From Lactobacillus rodentium (lineage in GTDB: Bacteria; Bacillota; Bacilli; Lactobacillales; Lactobacillaceae): a DNA stretch of 64,000 bases. Both the position numbers and the translations under genes were made by a program. The stretch lies in assembly GCF_003423665.1 (NCBI RefSeq), contig NZ_BFBY01000001.1:124001-188000 (forward strand), written 5' to 3'. Of the stretch, positions 47,358 through 56,000 are shown one piece after another (positions within the stretch are counted from its first letter, which is position 1; each line of letters starts with the position of its first letter). The notes under the pieces are model-generated. The model saw nothing but the letters and a program-made list of their open reading frames with translations. It did not search any database and was not told the DNA's origin.

Positions 47358-48050
47358 ATGCCAAAGCATGGTAAAAAATATTTAGAAGCAGCAAAAAAAG
47401 TTGATCCAACTAAATTTTATTCAGTAGATGAAGCAATGAAGTTAGCTAAAGAAACTTCATACGCAGACTTTGACGCAACTATTGAAGTTGCATACAACTT
47501 ATCAGTTGACCCTAAGCAAGCTGACCAACAAATTCGTGGTTCACTTGTTTTACCTAACGGTACTGGTAAGACTCAAAAGGTTATTGTATTTGCTGAAGGT
47601 CCACAAGCAGAAGCTGCTAAGAACGCAGGTGCTGACGAAGTTGGTTCAGATGAATTAGTAGAAAAAGTTCAAAACGGTTACTTAGACTTTGACGTTGTTG
47701 TTGCAACTCCAATGATGATGGCTAAAGTTGGTCGTTTAGGTCGTGTATTAGGACCTAAGGGTTTAATGCCTAACCCTAAGACTGGTACTGTTACTATGGA
47801 CGTTGAAAAGGCAGTTAACGATATTAAGGCTGGTCAAGTTGAATACCGTGTTGATAAACAAGGTTTAATTCATGCACCAATCGGTAAGGCTTCATTTGAA
47901 GCTGACAAGTTAGCTGAAAACTTTAACGCTTTACGTGACGTTATTGTACGTGCACGTCCTGCATCAGCTAAGGGTCAATACATTAAGAGTGTTGCCGTAT
48001 CAGCAACCTTTGGCCCTGGTATCCACTTGGATCCATTAAACTTAGACTAA
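47358..48050 (+). CDS. rplA: 50S ribosomal protein L1
   Basis: The 230-residue protein has the two-domain L1 fold, with the signature [22 protein letters not shown]1 forms the mobile stalk at the E site and represses its operon in many bacteria. ATG 47358 follows AAGGAGG; a longer frame from 47340 is rejected. It is followed by a terminator, so rplJ-rplL are transcribed separately. Confidence 0.97.
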   Translation: MPKHGKKYLEAAKKVDPTKFYSVDEAMKLAKETSYADFDATIEVAYNLSVDPKQADQQIRGSLVLPNGTGKTQKVIVFAEGPQAEAAKNAGADEVGSDELVEKVQNGYLDFDVVVATPMMMAKVGRLGRVLGPKGLMPNPKTGTVTMDVEKAVNDIKAGQVEYRVDKQGLIHAPIGKASFEADKLAENFNALRDVIVRARPASAKGQYIKSVAVSATFGPGIHLDPLNLD

Positions 48051-48070
48051 TTAAGTTTAAAGAATATTTA

Positions 48071-48100
48071 AAAGAACTCGCTTTTGCGGGTTCTTTTTTA
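48071..48100 (+). terminator. Terminator after rplA
   Basis: AAAGAACTCGC and GCGGGTTCTTT pair around TTTT (one G-U) before a T run. Confidence 0.9.
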
Positions 48101-48111
48101 TTTGAGATAGG

Positions 48112-48141
48112 TTGCCAAGTTTTGCTAGCTTATAATAAAAT
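48112..48141 (+). promoter_or_regulatory. Possible promoter of the ABC transporter operon
   Basis: TTGCCA (48112-48117) and TAAAAT (48136-48141) have an 18-base spacer. An overlapping TATAAT (48131-48136) is an alternative -10. Confidence 0.45.
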
Positions 48142-48184
48142 ATTATCTTAGTTGTATTACTATTTGATTTTTGAAGAGGTTCCA

Positions 48185-48829
48185 GTGATTAATTATATTA
48201 TTAGTATATTGCCATCACTTTTTTCCGGTGCATGGCTAACATTAGAAATCTTTTTTTGGACTACAGTTTTGGCAATCCCTTTGGGAATTGTTGTAGCCCT
48301 TGGTTTATTATCTAAAATAAAACCTCTCGAAGTAATTCTGCGCTTCTATATTTGGATTATGCGGGGGACACCACTCTTATTACAATTAATTTTTATTTTT
48401 TATGGTTTACCAACAATTGGAATCGTTTTTCCCCGTTATGAATCAGCTTTAATCGCTTTTGTTATAAATTATGCAGCCTATTTCGCTGAAATTTTTCGTG
48501 GTGGGTTACAAGCTATTCCTAAAGGTCAAGTTGAAGCGGGCCAAGTTCTGGGCCTATCATCTTGGCAAAGGTTCCACCGCATTATCCAGCCGCAATTATT
48601 TAAGATTGTTTTACCTTCAATAGGTAATGAATTAATTAATTTAGTGAAAGACTCAAGTTTAGTGTATGTAATTGGACTATGGGATTTATTACGAGCTGGT
48701 AATGTTGCTACTGCTCGCGATGTTTCATTAGTTCCCCTGGTTTTAGTTGGTATCTTATATCTTGTTTTAACAGGACTACTCACTTATATTTTGGGCGTAG
48801 TGGAGAAGAAGTATAATGTCTGGAAATAA
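48185..48829 (+). CDS. Polar amino-acid ABC transporter permease
   Basis: The 214-residue HisM/GlnP-type permease has about five hydrophobic segments, the N-terminal IMRGTPLLLQLIFIFYG and the EAA loop EAGQVLGLSSWQRFHRIIQPQ that contacts the ATPase. GTG 48185 follows AGAGG at five bases; an open frame starts 11 codons upstream. It forms an operon with the next two genes; a single permease implies a homodimer. The substrate is an unknown polar amino acid. Confidence 0.88.
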   Translation: MINYIISILPSLFSGAWLTLEIFFWTTVLAIPLGIVVALGLLSKIKPLEVILRFYIWIMRGTPLLLQLIFIFYGLPTIGIVFPRYESALIAFVINYAAYFAEIFRGGLQAIPKGQVEAGQVLGLSSWQRFHRIIQPQLFKIVLPSIGNELINLVKDSSLVYVIGLWDLLRAGNVATARDVSLVPLVLVGILYLVLTGLLTYILGVVEKKYNVWK

Positions 48830-49469
48830 AATTTTAGAATTAAAAAATATCAATAAATCATTTGGCTCACGTAAAATCATTCAAGATTTGAATTTAGAGC
48901 TAGATAAGGGTGATATTTTAAGTATTATTGGACCATCTGGGGCTGGAAAGACAACCTTATTACGTATGATCGCAGGTCTAGAGACAGCGGATAGTGGTCA
49001 TTTTTACCATGATGGTCAAGAATTTGATCCTACTGATCGGAGTAAGCATGTAGTAGGAATGGTTTTTCAGGATTTTAATCTTTTTCCCAATTTGACAGTA
49101 ATGGATAATATTACTCTGGCTCCTGTTAATGTGAAAGGGTTAAGTAAAAAAGATGCTGAAGTTGCAGCACAAAGAATTATTGACGAACTTGATTTAAATG
49201 AAGTGGTCAATTTATATCCTTATCAGCTTTCCGGTGGTCAAAAACAGCGGGTTGCCATTGCACGAGCACTAGAAATGCAACCAGCAATCCTTTGCTATGA
49301 TGAGCCTACATCTGCACTTGATCCAGAACTAGTGGGTAAAGTTAAAGAAATCTTTTTCAAGTTAAAACAAAATGGGATTACCCAAATAGTAATTACTCAT
49401 GACCACCAATTTGGTAAAGAAGTTGCAGATAAAATTTTGGAAGTAAGTAAGTTTAAAGGGGAGCAATAA
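48816..49469 (+). CDS. Polar amino-acid ABC transporter ATPase
   Basis: The 217-residue ATPase has Walker A IGPSGAGKTTLL, the Q-loop VFQDFNLFP, signature LSGGQKQRVAIARAL, Walker B ILCYDEPTSALDP and the H-loop VITHDH. It overlaps the permease by 14 bases and the binding-protein gene by one base. It belongs to the GlnQ/HisP type. Confidence 0.92.
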   Translation: MSGNKILELKNINKSFGSRKIIQDLNLELDKGDILSIIGPSGAGKTTLLRMIAGLETADSGHFYHDGQEFDPTDRSKHVVGMVFQDFNLFPNLTVMDNITLAPVNVKGLSKKDAEVAAQRIIDELDLNEVVNLYPYQLSGGQKQRVAIARALEMQPAILCYDEPTSALDPELVGKVKEIFFKLKQNGITQIVITHDHQFGKEVADKILEVSKFKGEQ

Positions 49470-50251
49470 TGAAGAAGAAATTCCTCTACTTAATTTTATT
49501 TTTCTGTAGCTTAACCTTATTAACAGCTTGTAGTGAAAGAACTAATTCCTGGCAGGCAATTAAGGAACGTAAAACTTTGGTTATCGGAATAGATGATAGT
49601 TTTGTACCCATGGATTTTCGCGAAAAAAATGGCACCTTAGTGGGATTTGATGTTGATCTCGCAAAGGCGGCTTGCAAGAAGTTAGGCTTAAAGGCACAAT
49701 TTCAACCGATTGACTGGGATATGAAAGAAACGGAATTACGTAATGGTACGATTGATGTAATTTGGAATGGTTATACCAAAACAAAAGCGCGCGCTAAGAA
49801 AGAGAACTTTACAAGACCGTATTTAACTAATGAGCAAATCTTGGTAACACGGAAGAATGAGGGCATCTCAACTTACAAAGAGATGAAAGGAAAAATTTTA
49901 GGAATGCAAACGGGCTCTTCTGGAGCCGATGATTTTGACGCTTATCCTAAAGTACTTAAAAGCCGTGTGAAAAATACAGTCCAATATGATAACTATAATG
50001 ATGCCTTTCTGGACCTCAAGGCAGGAAGAATTAACGGTCTCTTAATAGATAGTGTATATGGTGATTATTACTTAAAGCATACCAAAAATGGTCAAGATTT
50101 TAGTAAAACAGCACTACCTTATCCTAATGAAGAATTTGCGGTTGGTGTTAGCAAGAAAAATACAACTTTAACTAAAAAGCTAAATCAGGTTCTTGATCAA
50201 TTAGAAAAAGATGGGACTATCAAACGTTTAGAAAAGAAATGGTTCAATTAG
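49469..50251 (+). CDS. Amino-acid ABC transporter substrate-binding lipoprotein
   Basis: The 260-residue protein has a lipobox signal (LLTAC, Cys near residue 21) and a solute-binding family 3 core: VIGIDDSFVPMDFREKNGTLVGFDVDLA and GMQTGSSGADDF. It would capture the amino acid outside the membrane and deliver it to the permease. It overlaps the ATPase gene by one base and ends just before the L10 leader promoter. Confidence 0.9.
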   Translation: MKKKFLYLILFFCSLTLLTACSERTNSWQAIKERKTLVIGIDDSFVPMDFREKNGTLVGFDVDLAKAACKKLGLKAQFQPIDWDMKETELRNGTIDVIWNGYTKTKARAKKENFTRPYLTNEQILVTRKNEGISTYKEMKGKILGMQTGSSGADDFDAYPKVLKSRVKNTVQYDNYNDAFLDLKAGRINGLLIDSVYGDYYLKHTKNGQDFSKTALPYPNEEFAVGVSKKNTTLTKKLNQVLDQLEKDGTIKRLEKKWFN

Positions 50252-50254
50252 TTA

Positions 50255-50283
50255 TTGACTTTTATCCTGATCCCTAGTAAAGT
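50255..50283 (+). promoter_or_regulatory. Promoter of rplJ-rplL
   Basis: TTGACT (50255-50260) and TAAAGT (50278-50283) with a 17-base spacer precede the L10 leader. Confidence 0.8.
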
Positions 50284-50289
50284 AGTTAT

Positions 50290-50403
50290 CGAAGTAAATT
50301 CTACCTAAGACTCGGGTGGCGAAAGCCTCAATATCCCGCCGAGGCCAGAAAAAGAATGAGTTTTATAACTCTACGTCTCTTTTTGGCGTAGAGTTTTTTT
50401 ATT
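50290..50403 (+). ncRNA. L10 leader with transcription attenuator
   Basis: The leader contains a folded GC-rich core (CTCGGGTGGCGAAAGCC ... CCCGCCGAGGCC) that resembles the L10 (L12 complex) site, followed by a terminator hairpin AACTCTACG/CGTAGAGTT (50367-50395) and seven T residues. L10 leaders of low-GC Gram-positives are known attenuators. Assignment is by position and layout. Confidence 0.7.
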
Positions 50404-50450
50404 TCGGCAGATAGAATTTATCTGAATAATTAATTTTGGAGGTGAATTCA

Positions 50451-50951
50451 TTGAGTAAAGCTGCTATTGCTGCAAAAGAAAAACTTGTCAACGATTTCGC
50501 TGAAGAACTTAAGACTGCTAAGGCTATCTTAGTAATTGATTACTTAGGTTTGACTGTTGATCAAGTTACTAACTTGCGTAAGGATCTTCGTGATTCAAAC
50601 GTTAAGATGAAGGTTATGAAGAACACTTACTTGAGACGTGCTGCTGAAAAGGCTGGTATCGAAGGATTAGAAGATACTTTTGTAGGTCCAACTGCTATTG
50701 TCTACACTGATGATGCAGATGACATTACTGAACCTGCTCGTATTGTTTCTAAGTACGAAGATGATATCGACGTATTATCAATTAAAGGTGGTATGCTCGA
50801 AGGCAAGGTTGCAAGCCAAGACGAAATCAAGAAGCTTGCTTCTATCCCAGGTCGCGAAGGTTTACTTTCAATGCTTCTTTCTGTATTGCAAGCACCTGTT
50901 CGCAACGTTGCATATGCTGTTAAGGCTGTTGCAGATTCTAAAGACGAATAA
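50451..50951 (+). CDS. rplJ: 50S ribosomal protein L10
   Basis: The 166-residue protein MSKAAIAAKEKLVNDFAEEL carries the L10 base of the L7/L12 stalk with the LRDSNVKMKVMKNTYLRRA segment and a C-terminal helix for L12 dimers. TTG 50451 is chosen because GGAGGT lies seven bases upstream and the product starts as in the family; an upstream open frame is ignored. It is separated from rplA by a transporter operon. Confidence 0.96.
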   Translation: MSKAAIAAKEKLVNDFAEELKTAKAILVIDYLGLTVDQVTNLRKDLRDSNVKMKVMKNTYLRRAAEKAGIEGLEDTFVGPTAIVYTDDADDITEPARIVSKYEDDIDVLSIKGGMLEGKVASQDEIKKLASIPGREGLLSMLLSVLQAPVRNVAYAVKAVADSKDE

Positions 50952-50993
50952 TAATTTCGTAAATTTAAACTATATTTTTGGAGGAAACTTATA

Positions 50994-51356
50994 ATGGCTT
51001 TAGATACTGAAAAGATTATCGATGCTTTAAAAGATGCATCAATTCTTGAATTAAACGACTTAGTAAAGGCTATCGAAGATGAATTTGGCGTTTCAGCTGC
51101 TGCTCCAGTTGCAGCTGCAGGTGCTGCTGGTGGTGACGCTGGTAAGACTGAATTTGACGTTGAATTAACTGACGTTGGTCAAGAAAAAGTTAAGGTTATC
51201 AAGGTTGTACGTGACATCACTGGCCTTGGTCTTAAGGATTCAAAGGACCTTGTTGATGGTGCTCCTAAGAATCTTAAGGAAGGCGTTTCTGAAGACGAAG
51301 CTAACGACATCAAGGCAAAACTTGAAGAAGTTGGTGCTACTGTAACTGTTAAATAG
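50994..51356 (+). CDS. rplL: 50S ribosomal protein L7/L12
   Basis: The 120-residue protein has an N-terminal dimerisation helix ([20 protein letters not shown]), an Ala/Gly-rich hinge near residues 38-50 and the factor-binding domain with [22 protein letters not shown]. It is the multi-copy stalk protein recruiting EF-Tu and EF-G. A terminator follows. Confidence 0.98.
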   Translation: MALDTEKIIDALKDASILELNDLVKAIEDEFGVSAAAPVAAAGAAGGDAGKTEFDVELTDVGQEKVKVIKVVRDITGLGLKDSKDLVDGAPKNLKEGVSEDEANDIKAKLEEVGATVTVK

Positions 51357-51371
51357 TTATAGCCTTTCTGA

Positions 51372-51403
51372 TAAAAGCTCCCCGTTTGGGGAGCTTTTTT
51401 TTG
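51372..51403 (+). terminator. Terminator after rplL
   Basis: AAAAGCTCCCC pairs with GGGGAGCTTTT around GTTT, with a long T run. Confidence 0.93.
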
Positions 51404-51466
51404 TTTTGAAATAAAACCACCTTATTTTTCGTAATTATTATTAGTAATTATGAAAAGGAGAGTTTT

Positions 51467-52297
51467 ATGGTTAAACCTTATTACGGTTTTACTAATGATG
51501 TTGTCTTTGGTTGGGTTATGGATAATAAAGAGTTTTGTATGTATTTAATTCAGATTATTATTCCAGAACTCAAGATTAAAGATATTGAATGTGTAAATCG
51601 TCAACATGATGTTAGCACACCAGATGCTAGTAGAGATGTCCGCTTAGATATTTTAGTAAAGGACACAGAAGATAGGCTATATGATATTGAGATGCAAGTG
51701 GCTAAGGAACAGGATTTAGGAGCCAGAATGCGATATTATCAGTCTAAAATTGATAGTTATGCATTACGCAAGGGAAAAAGCTTCCATGAATTAAAAGAAA
51801 GCTATGTTATTTTCTTGTGTGATTTTGATCCTTTCGGCTTTGGTAAATTGCGTTATAGTTTCTCTAATTATGAAGATGAATTAGGTAAAGAATGTAAGTT
51901 GAATGATAAAAGCCAGCGTATTATTATTAATTCAAAGGGAAATAATCAGAAGATTAGTAAAGATCTACAGGCTTTAGTAGATTTGATGAATGGTAGACCG
52001 AAGAAATTAAATAAGCATTTTGATTATGCGATTAAGGAAATAGAGAAAATCAATGCAAGTTCGGAGAAAAGGAGAACGATCATGACGTTTGAAGAAAAGC
52101 TGAATGAAGTAAGATATGAAGGGATGGAAAAAGGTATAGCTGTAGGTGAAAGAAAAGGTAAAGCTGATGCAACTGTAGAAGCTTATTTCAAACTAGGACA
52201 AGATAGACAAGCAGCCCTCTCTGCAGTTAAAAAGCTAAATTTGATTTCAGATCAAGAAGCAGAAGAACTAGTGAATAAAGTTTATGGTGACAATTAA
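51467..52297 (+). CDS. Rpn-like PD-(D/E)XK nuclease/transposase-family protein
   Basis: The 276-residue protein matches the Rpn group (PD-(D/E)XK nuclease family transposase). The N-terminal part has KPYYGFTNDVVFGWVMDN, and the catalytic-like DVRLDILVKDTEDRLYDIEMQV gives the D...ExQ pattern near residues 61-82. The last 70 residues are a charged coiled helix with MEKGIAVGERKGKAD, and carry an internal SD and ATG for a separate small product. Family members are RecA-independent recombination-promoting nucleases, and some are toxins or phage-defence factors. It is not adjacent to phage genes here. Confidence 0.8.
   Translation: MVKPYYGFTNDVVFGWVMDNKEFCMYLIQIIIPELKIKDIECVNRQHDVSTPDASRDVRLDILVKDTEDRLYDIEMQVAKEQDLGARMRYYQSKIDSYALRKGKSFHELKESYVIFLCDFDPFGFGKLRYSFSNYEDELGKECKLNDKSQRIIINSKGNNQKISKDLQALVDLMNGRPKKLNKHFDYAIKEIEKINASSEKRRTIMTFEEKLNEVRYEGMEKGIAVGERKGKADATVEAYFKLGQDRQAALSAVKKLNLISDQEAEELVNKVYGDN
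52082..52297 (+). CDS. Intragenic small protein, Rpn C-terminal fragment
   Basis: Inside the Rpn-like gene, in the same frame, AAAAGGAG (52067-52074) sits seven bases before ATG 52082. Translation from there gives a 71-residue acidic/helical protein, MTFEEKLNEVRYEGMEKG.... Intragenic antitoxins of this kind are known for enterobacterial Rpn proteins. A free-standing duplicate at 52378 keeps the same SD and start, which supports that this start is used. Expression is inferred. Confidence 0.6.
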   Translation: MTFEEKLNEVRYEGMEKGIAVGERKGKADATVEAYFKLGQDRQAALSAVKKLNLISDQEAEELVNKVYGDN

Positions 52298-52377
52298 CTT
52301 CTATTTAAGAGGAATTTGATTATGCTATTAAGGAAATAGCAAAAATCAATGCAAGTTCGGAGAAAAGGAGAACGATC

Positions 52378-52617
52378 ATGACGTTTGAAGAAAAGCTGAA
52401 TGAAGTAAGATACGAAGGGATGGAAAAAGGTAAGGCAGAAGGTATAGCTGTAGGTGAAAGAAAAGGTAAAGCTTTAGGCAAAACCGAAGCAGTTGTGGAA
52501 ACATATTATGATCTAGGACAGGATAGACAAGCAGCCCTGTCTGCAGTTAAAAAGCTAAATTTAATCTCAGATCAAGAAGCCGAAGCACTAGTGAATAAAG
52601 TTTATGGCGAAGAGTAA
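52378..52617 (+). CDS. Free-standing Rpn C-terminal small protein
   Basis: The 79-residue protein is a duplicate of the last 71 residues of the upstream nuclease gene, with inserts KAEG and near LGKTE that extend the helical part. AAAAGGAG is seven bases before its ATG. No nuclease residues are present, so if it binds the full-length protein it could act as a dedicated immunity/antitoxin or modulator. Stand-alone function is inferred. Confidence 0.7.
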   Translation: MTFEEKLNEVRYEGMEKGKAEGIAVGERKGKALGKTEAVVETYYDLGQDRQAALSAVKKLNLISDQEAEALVNKVYGEE

Positions 52618-52674
52618 ATCTTAATTTAAATAAATATTTTAATTAATCAACTTATATATTGGAATAAAACAAGT

Positions 52675-52710
52675 ACGAGAAGTAGAGTTATGAATTACTT
52701 CTCGTTTTTT
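52675..52710 (+). terminator. Terminator of the Rpn locus
   Basis: ACGAGAAGTA pairs with TACTTCTCGT around a ten-base loop, followed by seven T residues. The remaining 320 bases to 53031 are AT-rich and hold the next gene's promoter; I see no gene in them. Confidence 0.88.
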
Positions 52711-52940
52711 TATGGATGTATTTATGCAGTAATGCGTAAAAGATGTAATTTAATAACATATATATTTAAAATAATTGCTATTATTAAAAAATAAAAAACA
52801 ACGTAAAATAAATAAATTTTAAAAGATTATTTAGGGTTATTTTGGGGTGATGTTATGTTAGCCCGGCGCTGTAATAATAAATAAAAAAAGGTAACTTAAA
52901 TTACACTTACTGATTTCATAATATTTAAGACTTTAAAAGC

Positions 52941-52985
52941 CGTTATTTTAAAAATGTTGCTATAAAAAATAACGTGAGTTATATT
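52941..52985 (+). promoter_or_regulatory. Promoter and palindromic operator, adhesin gene 1
   Basis: -35 TTGCTA (52957-52962) and -10 TATATT (52980-52985) have a 17-base spacer. A perfect nine-base inverted repeat CGTTATTTT (52941-52949) / AAAATAACG (52966-52974) straddles the -35 box. A similar layout occurs before the next adhesin gene. The 5' leader from here to the GGAGG site is also conserved among the three genes. Confidence 0.55.
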
Positions 52986-53031
52986 TAAATAGCTTATTAA
53001 ATTATTAGACATTATAAATCGGAGGATAAAA

Positions 53032-56000
53032 ATGGTTTCAAAAAATAATAAAGTGAAAAAATTTGAACAAAGTGCTCAACGTCAAAATCACTTTAGTATT
53101 AGAAAACTAACTGTAGGTGCTGCCTCAGTATTATTAGGTACCTCATTATACTTTGGTACCCAAACTAGCCAAGCACATGCTGCAGTTAATAGTGAAAGTG
53201 ATGTTAAGGCTACTCAAGTTGCAAAGAGCGCAGCTACCGAAAGTTCAGCAGCTGCAGCTAAATCTAGCGCTGCAAACTCAGTTACTACTTCAAGTGCAGC
53301 AAGTTCAGCAGTATCAAGCGCAGCTAGCTCAGCAGTATCTAGCGCAGCAAGTCAAGCAAGTTCAGCAGCTTTAAGTAGCGCTGCAAACTCAGTTGCCACT
53401 TCAAGTGCTGCAAGCAAAGATACTGAAACTACTACTTTAAAAATTGAAACTAAAAAGGATGCAAATAAAGTTGATGCTAAGAAGCTTGTAAAGGCTGTAA
53501 AAGAAAGTAAAGCAGCAACTACAGATTCAACTTCAGGAGTAAACCCACTTAGTGTGTTAGAAGATTACGATGATGATAACTGGGATGGTACAGAAGATCC
53601 AGGTCAACCAGGTGAAGATGGTATTCCAGATGTATGGCAAAAGAACTATCACGTTAAAGTTACGATGATTAATGCTTTAACTGGTGAAGTGATGGATCCG
53701 ATGACAAGTGGAGATCCAAACTTCTTCGAAGGTCTATCATTTAATAAAGATAATTGGAACAACACGCATTTAACTCCTGATCAAATTACTAAAATAGCAA
53801 AACCTGAGAACAACACAGGGATTTATAATGACGAGGGATTGGCAATTAAAGCTTGGACTAACTTTTCTAATTTTGCACCAAGTGGTTGGAAATTATTAAA
53901 TCCTGAAGAAGTTACGAAATATTTCCAAGTTACTCCAAAAAATATTGTTGCTCCAGAAGATATTCAAGATATGTTGAACTGGGGTCAGGCTCCGGGAGAG
54001 AATTCAGCATATATCACTGCTAAGAAGGATGAACTCATCCTGAAAACGATGAATGATGTCGATATGACACTCTATTATGCCCCAATTTCTCCAATTGAAA
54101 TTAAATATGTTGCTGAAGAACAAGATGAAGCTGGTAATCCTGTTGAAAAAACTTTAGTAACGTATAATGTTGATTCTAGTCAATTAAATATTGATACTAA
54201 TCAATTTGGCGATTTACAATTCTACCCAATCAATGAAGATTATGAACAAGCATCAAAAGAATACTCTGGGCTTATCAATGAAGATGGGTATCCTGCGGCT
54301 AAGATAACTAGCGCAACTTCTCCAATTAATGCTTATGCCCTAGATATTCCAGGTTTTGAAATCGTTGGCAATCCAACATGGTCTGGTGTGGATACTCAAA
54401 CCGTTACAAAGGATGGTACTAACCCATTAGTAGTTACCTTTAAATACAAGAAAACAAGTCAAAATGAAGACTCTAAGAGTTTGAACGGTGGAACCCTACT
54501 TCCTGATGATGAAAGTGTAAACTTTGAGGGCACTTTGGGCTCTATTAGCTATGACAAGTATGAGAATTATAAAGAGAAGTTCAATTCATCTGCAACTTTA
54601 AACGAAAAATATCCTGGCTTAGAAGAAGCTCTGCAATCTCAAGTTGAGACATGGAAAAATCAGGGGTATTCTGTATTGGCTAATACAGGTTCCTCTGCCT
54701 ACAAGGGTACTGATGTTATTCCAAGTAGTATAGGGAAGGGAAACACTTATGTAGTACCTAATCGGGGTGTTAAAGTTCGCTATGTAGATCAAGATGGTAA
54801 CCAGTTAGCAGATGATGTCATTTTAGCAAGTAATCCACATAACCCAGATCAAACTAATCAAGGTGTAAATCCAACTGAATACTGGTATCCAGAAGGTGAC
54901 TGGACTGCTCCTAAGAAGAATATCACTGGCTATCACTTATCAAAGACTTATGGTGAAGATCACGGTAAATTCATGCCATGGGCTTACGAAGTAACTTTTG
55001 AATATGCAAAAAATGAAAGCAATGTTCCAGGAGACGCACCTACTGTCACTAATCCAGAAGCTGCAGTAATCACTGTAAATTACATTGATCAGAGTGATAA
55101 TAATAAGGTTTTAGCTTCTGAAAAATTAGCCGGTGCAGATGGCTCAGCTATTGATACCAATAGTGTAGACACTAAGATTACTGATTACGAAAACCAAGGT
55201 TATGTATTAGTATCAAATGGCCTTACTGAAGCAGGTAAGGACTTTACTGCAGATAACAATGGTAAGACTTACGATGTTATCTTCAAGCATGGAACTACTC
55301 CTATTAATCCAAATCACCCAGGTATCCCAGGTGAACCAATCACCACTCCAGAAGGTCCTAAGTACCCAGAAGGTACTTCAAAAGAAGACCTTGAAAAGAC
55401 AGTAACTCGTACTATTACCTATGTAGTTAATGGTGAAGCACAAGATAAACCATTTGTTGCACCTGAGACAGTAACTCAAAATATTAAGTTTACTGCTGAA
55501 GGAACTATTGATAATGTAACTGGTAACTTAGTAACTGTTGATGCAGCAGGTAATATCACAAGCCAAGATGGTAAGTTAACTTGGACTCCAGAAGAAGGTA
55601 CTTTAAAAGCTGTAAACTCACCAGTAGTAAATTACTACCACGTAGTGAGCGTTAGTGCAGATTCTAAAGACAACGTAAATGTTGATGCAGCTACTGTTAA
55701 CCATGATAGTAATAACATCAATGTTGTTGTAACTTACGCACCAAATGGACACATTATTCCAGTAGATCCAAATGGACATGAAATTCCAGATGTACCACCT
55801 ACTGATTTACCACCATATCCAACTGATCCAACTAACCCATCAAAGGTTGTACCAAATGTGCCAATTCCAGAAGTTCCTGGATATGTACCAGACAAGCCAA
55901 ATAAGGATCACAATGTACCAACTCCACCAAACCCAGGTGATAATGTAAAAGTTCCTTACATTAAGAAGGAAACTGCAACAGTACCACCATTAGAAGAAAA

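Larger units (their letters stand above)
52018..52617 (+). repeat. Tandem duplication of the Rpn gene 3' end
   Basis: Bases 52018-52297 reappear, slightly changed, at 52313-52617: TTTGATTATGC, AGGAAATAG, the AAAAGGAGAACGATCATG start region and the LGQDRQAALSAV end are shared. The copy lacks the nuclease domain. It differs by in-frame insertions that add eight residues. Confidence 0.85.

Noticed and set aside
51467-52297. Rpn-like gene as part of an insertion sequence
   Set aside because: There are no terminal inverted repeats or target duplications around it. The family name 'transposase' is historical and the gene looks like a resident locus.
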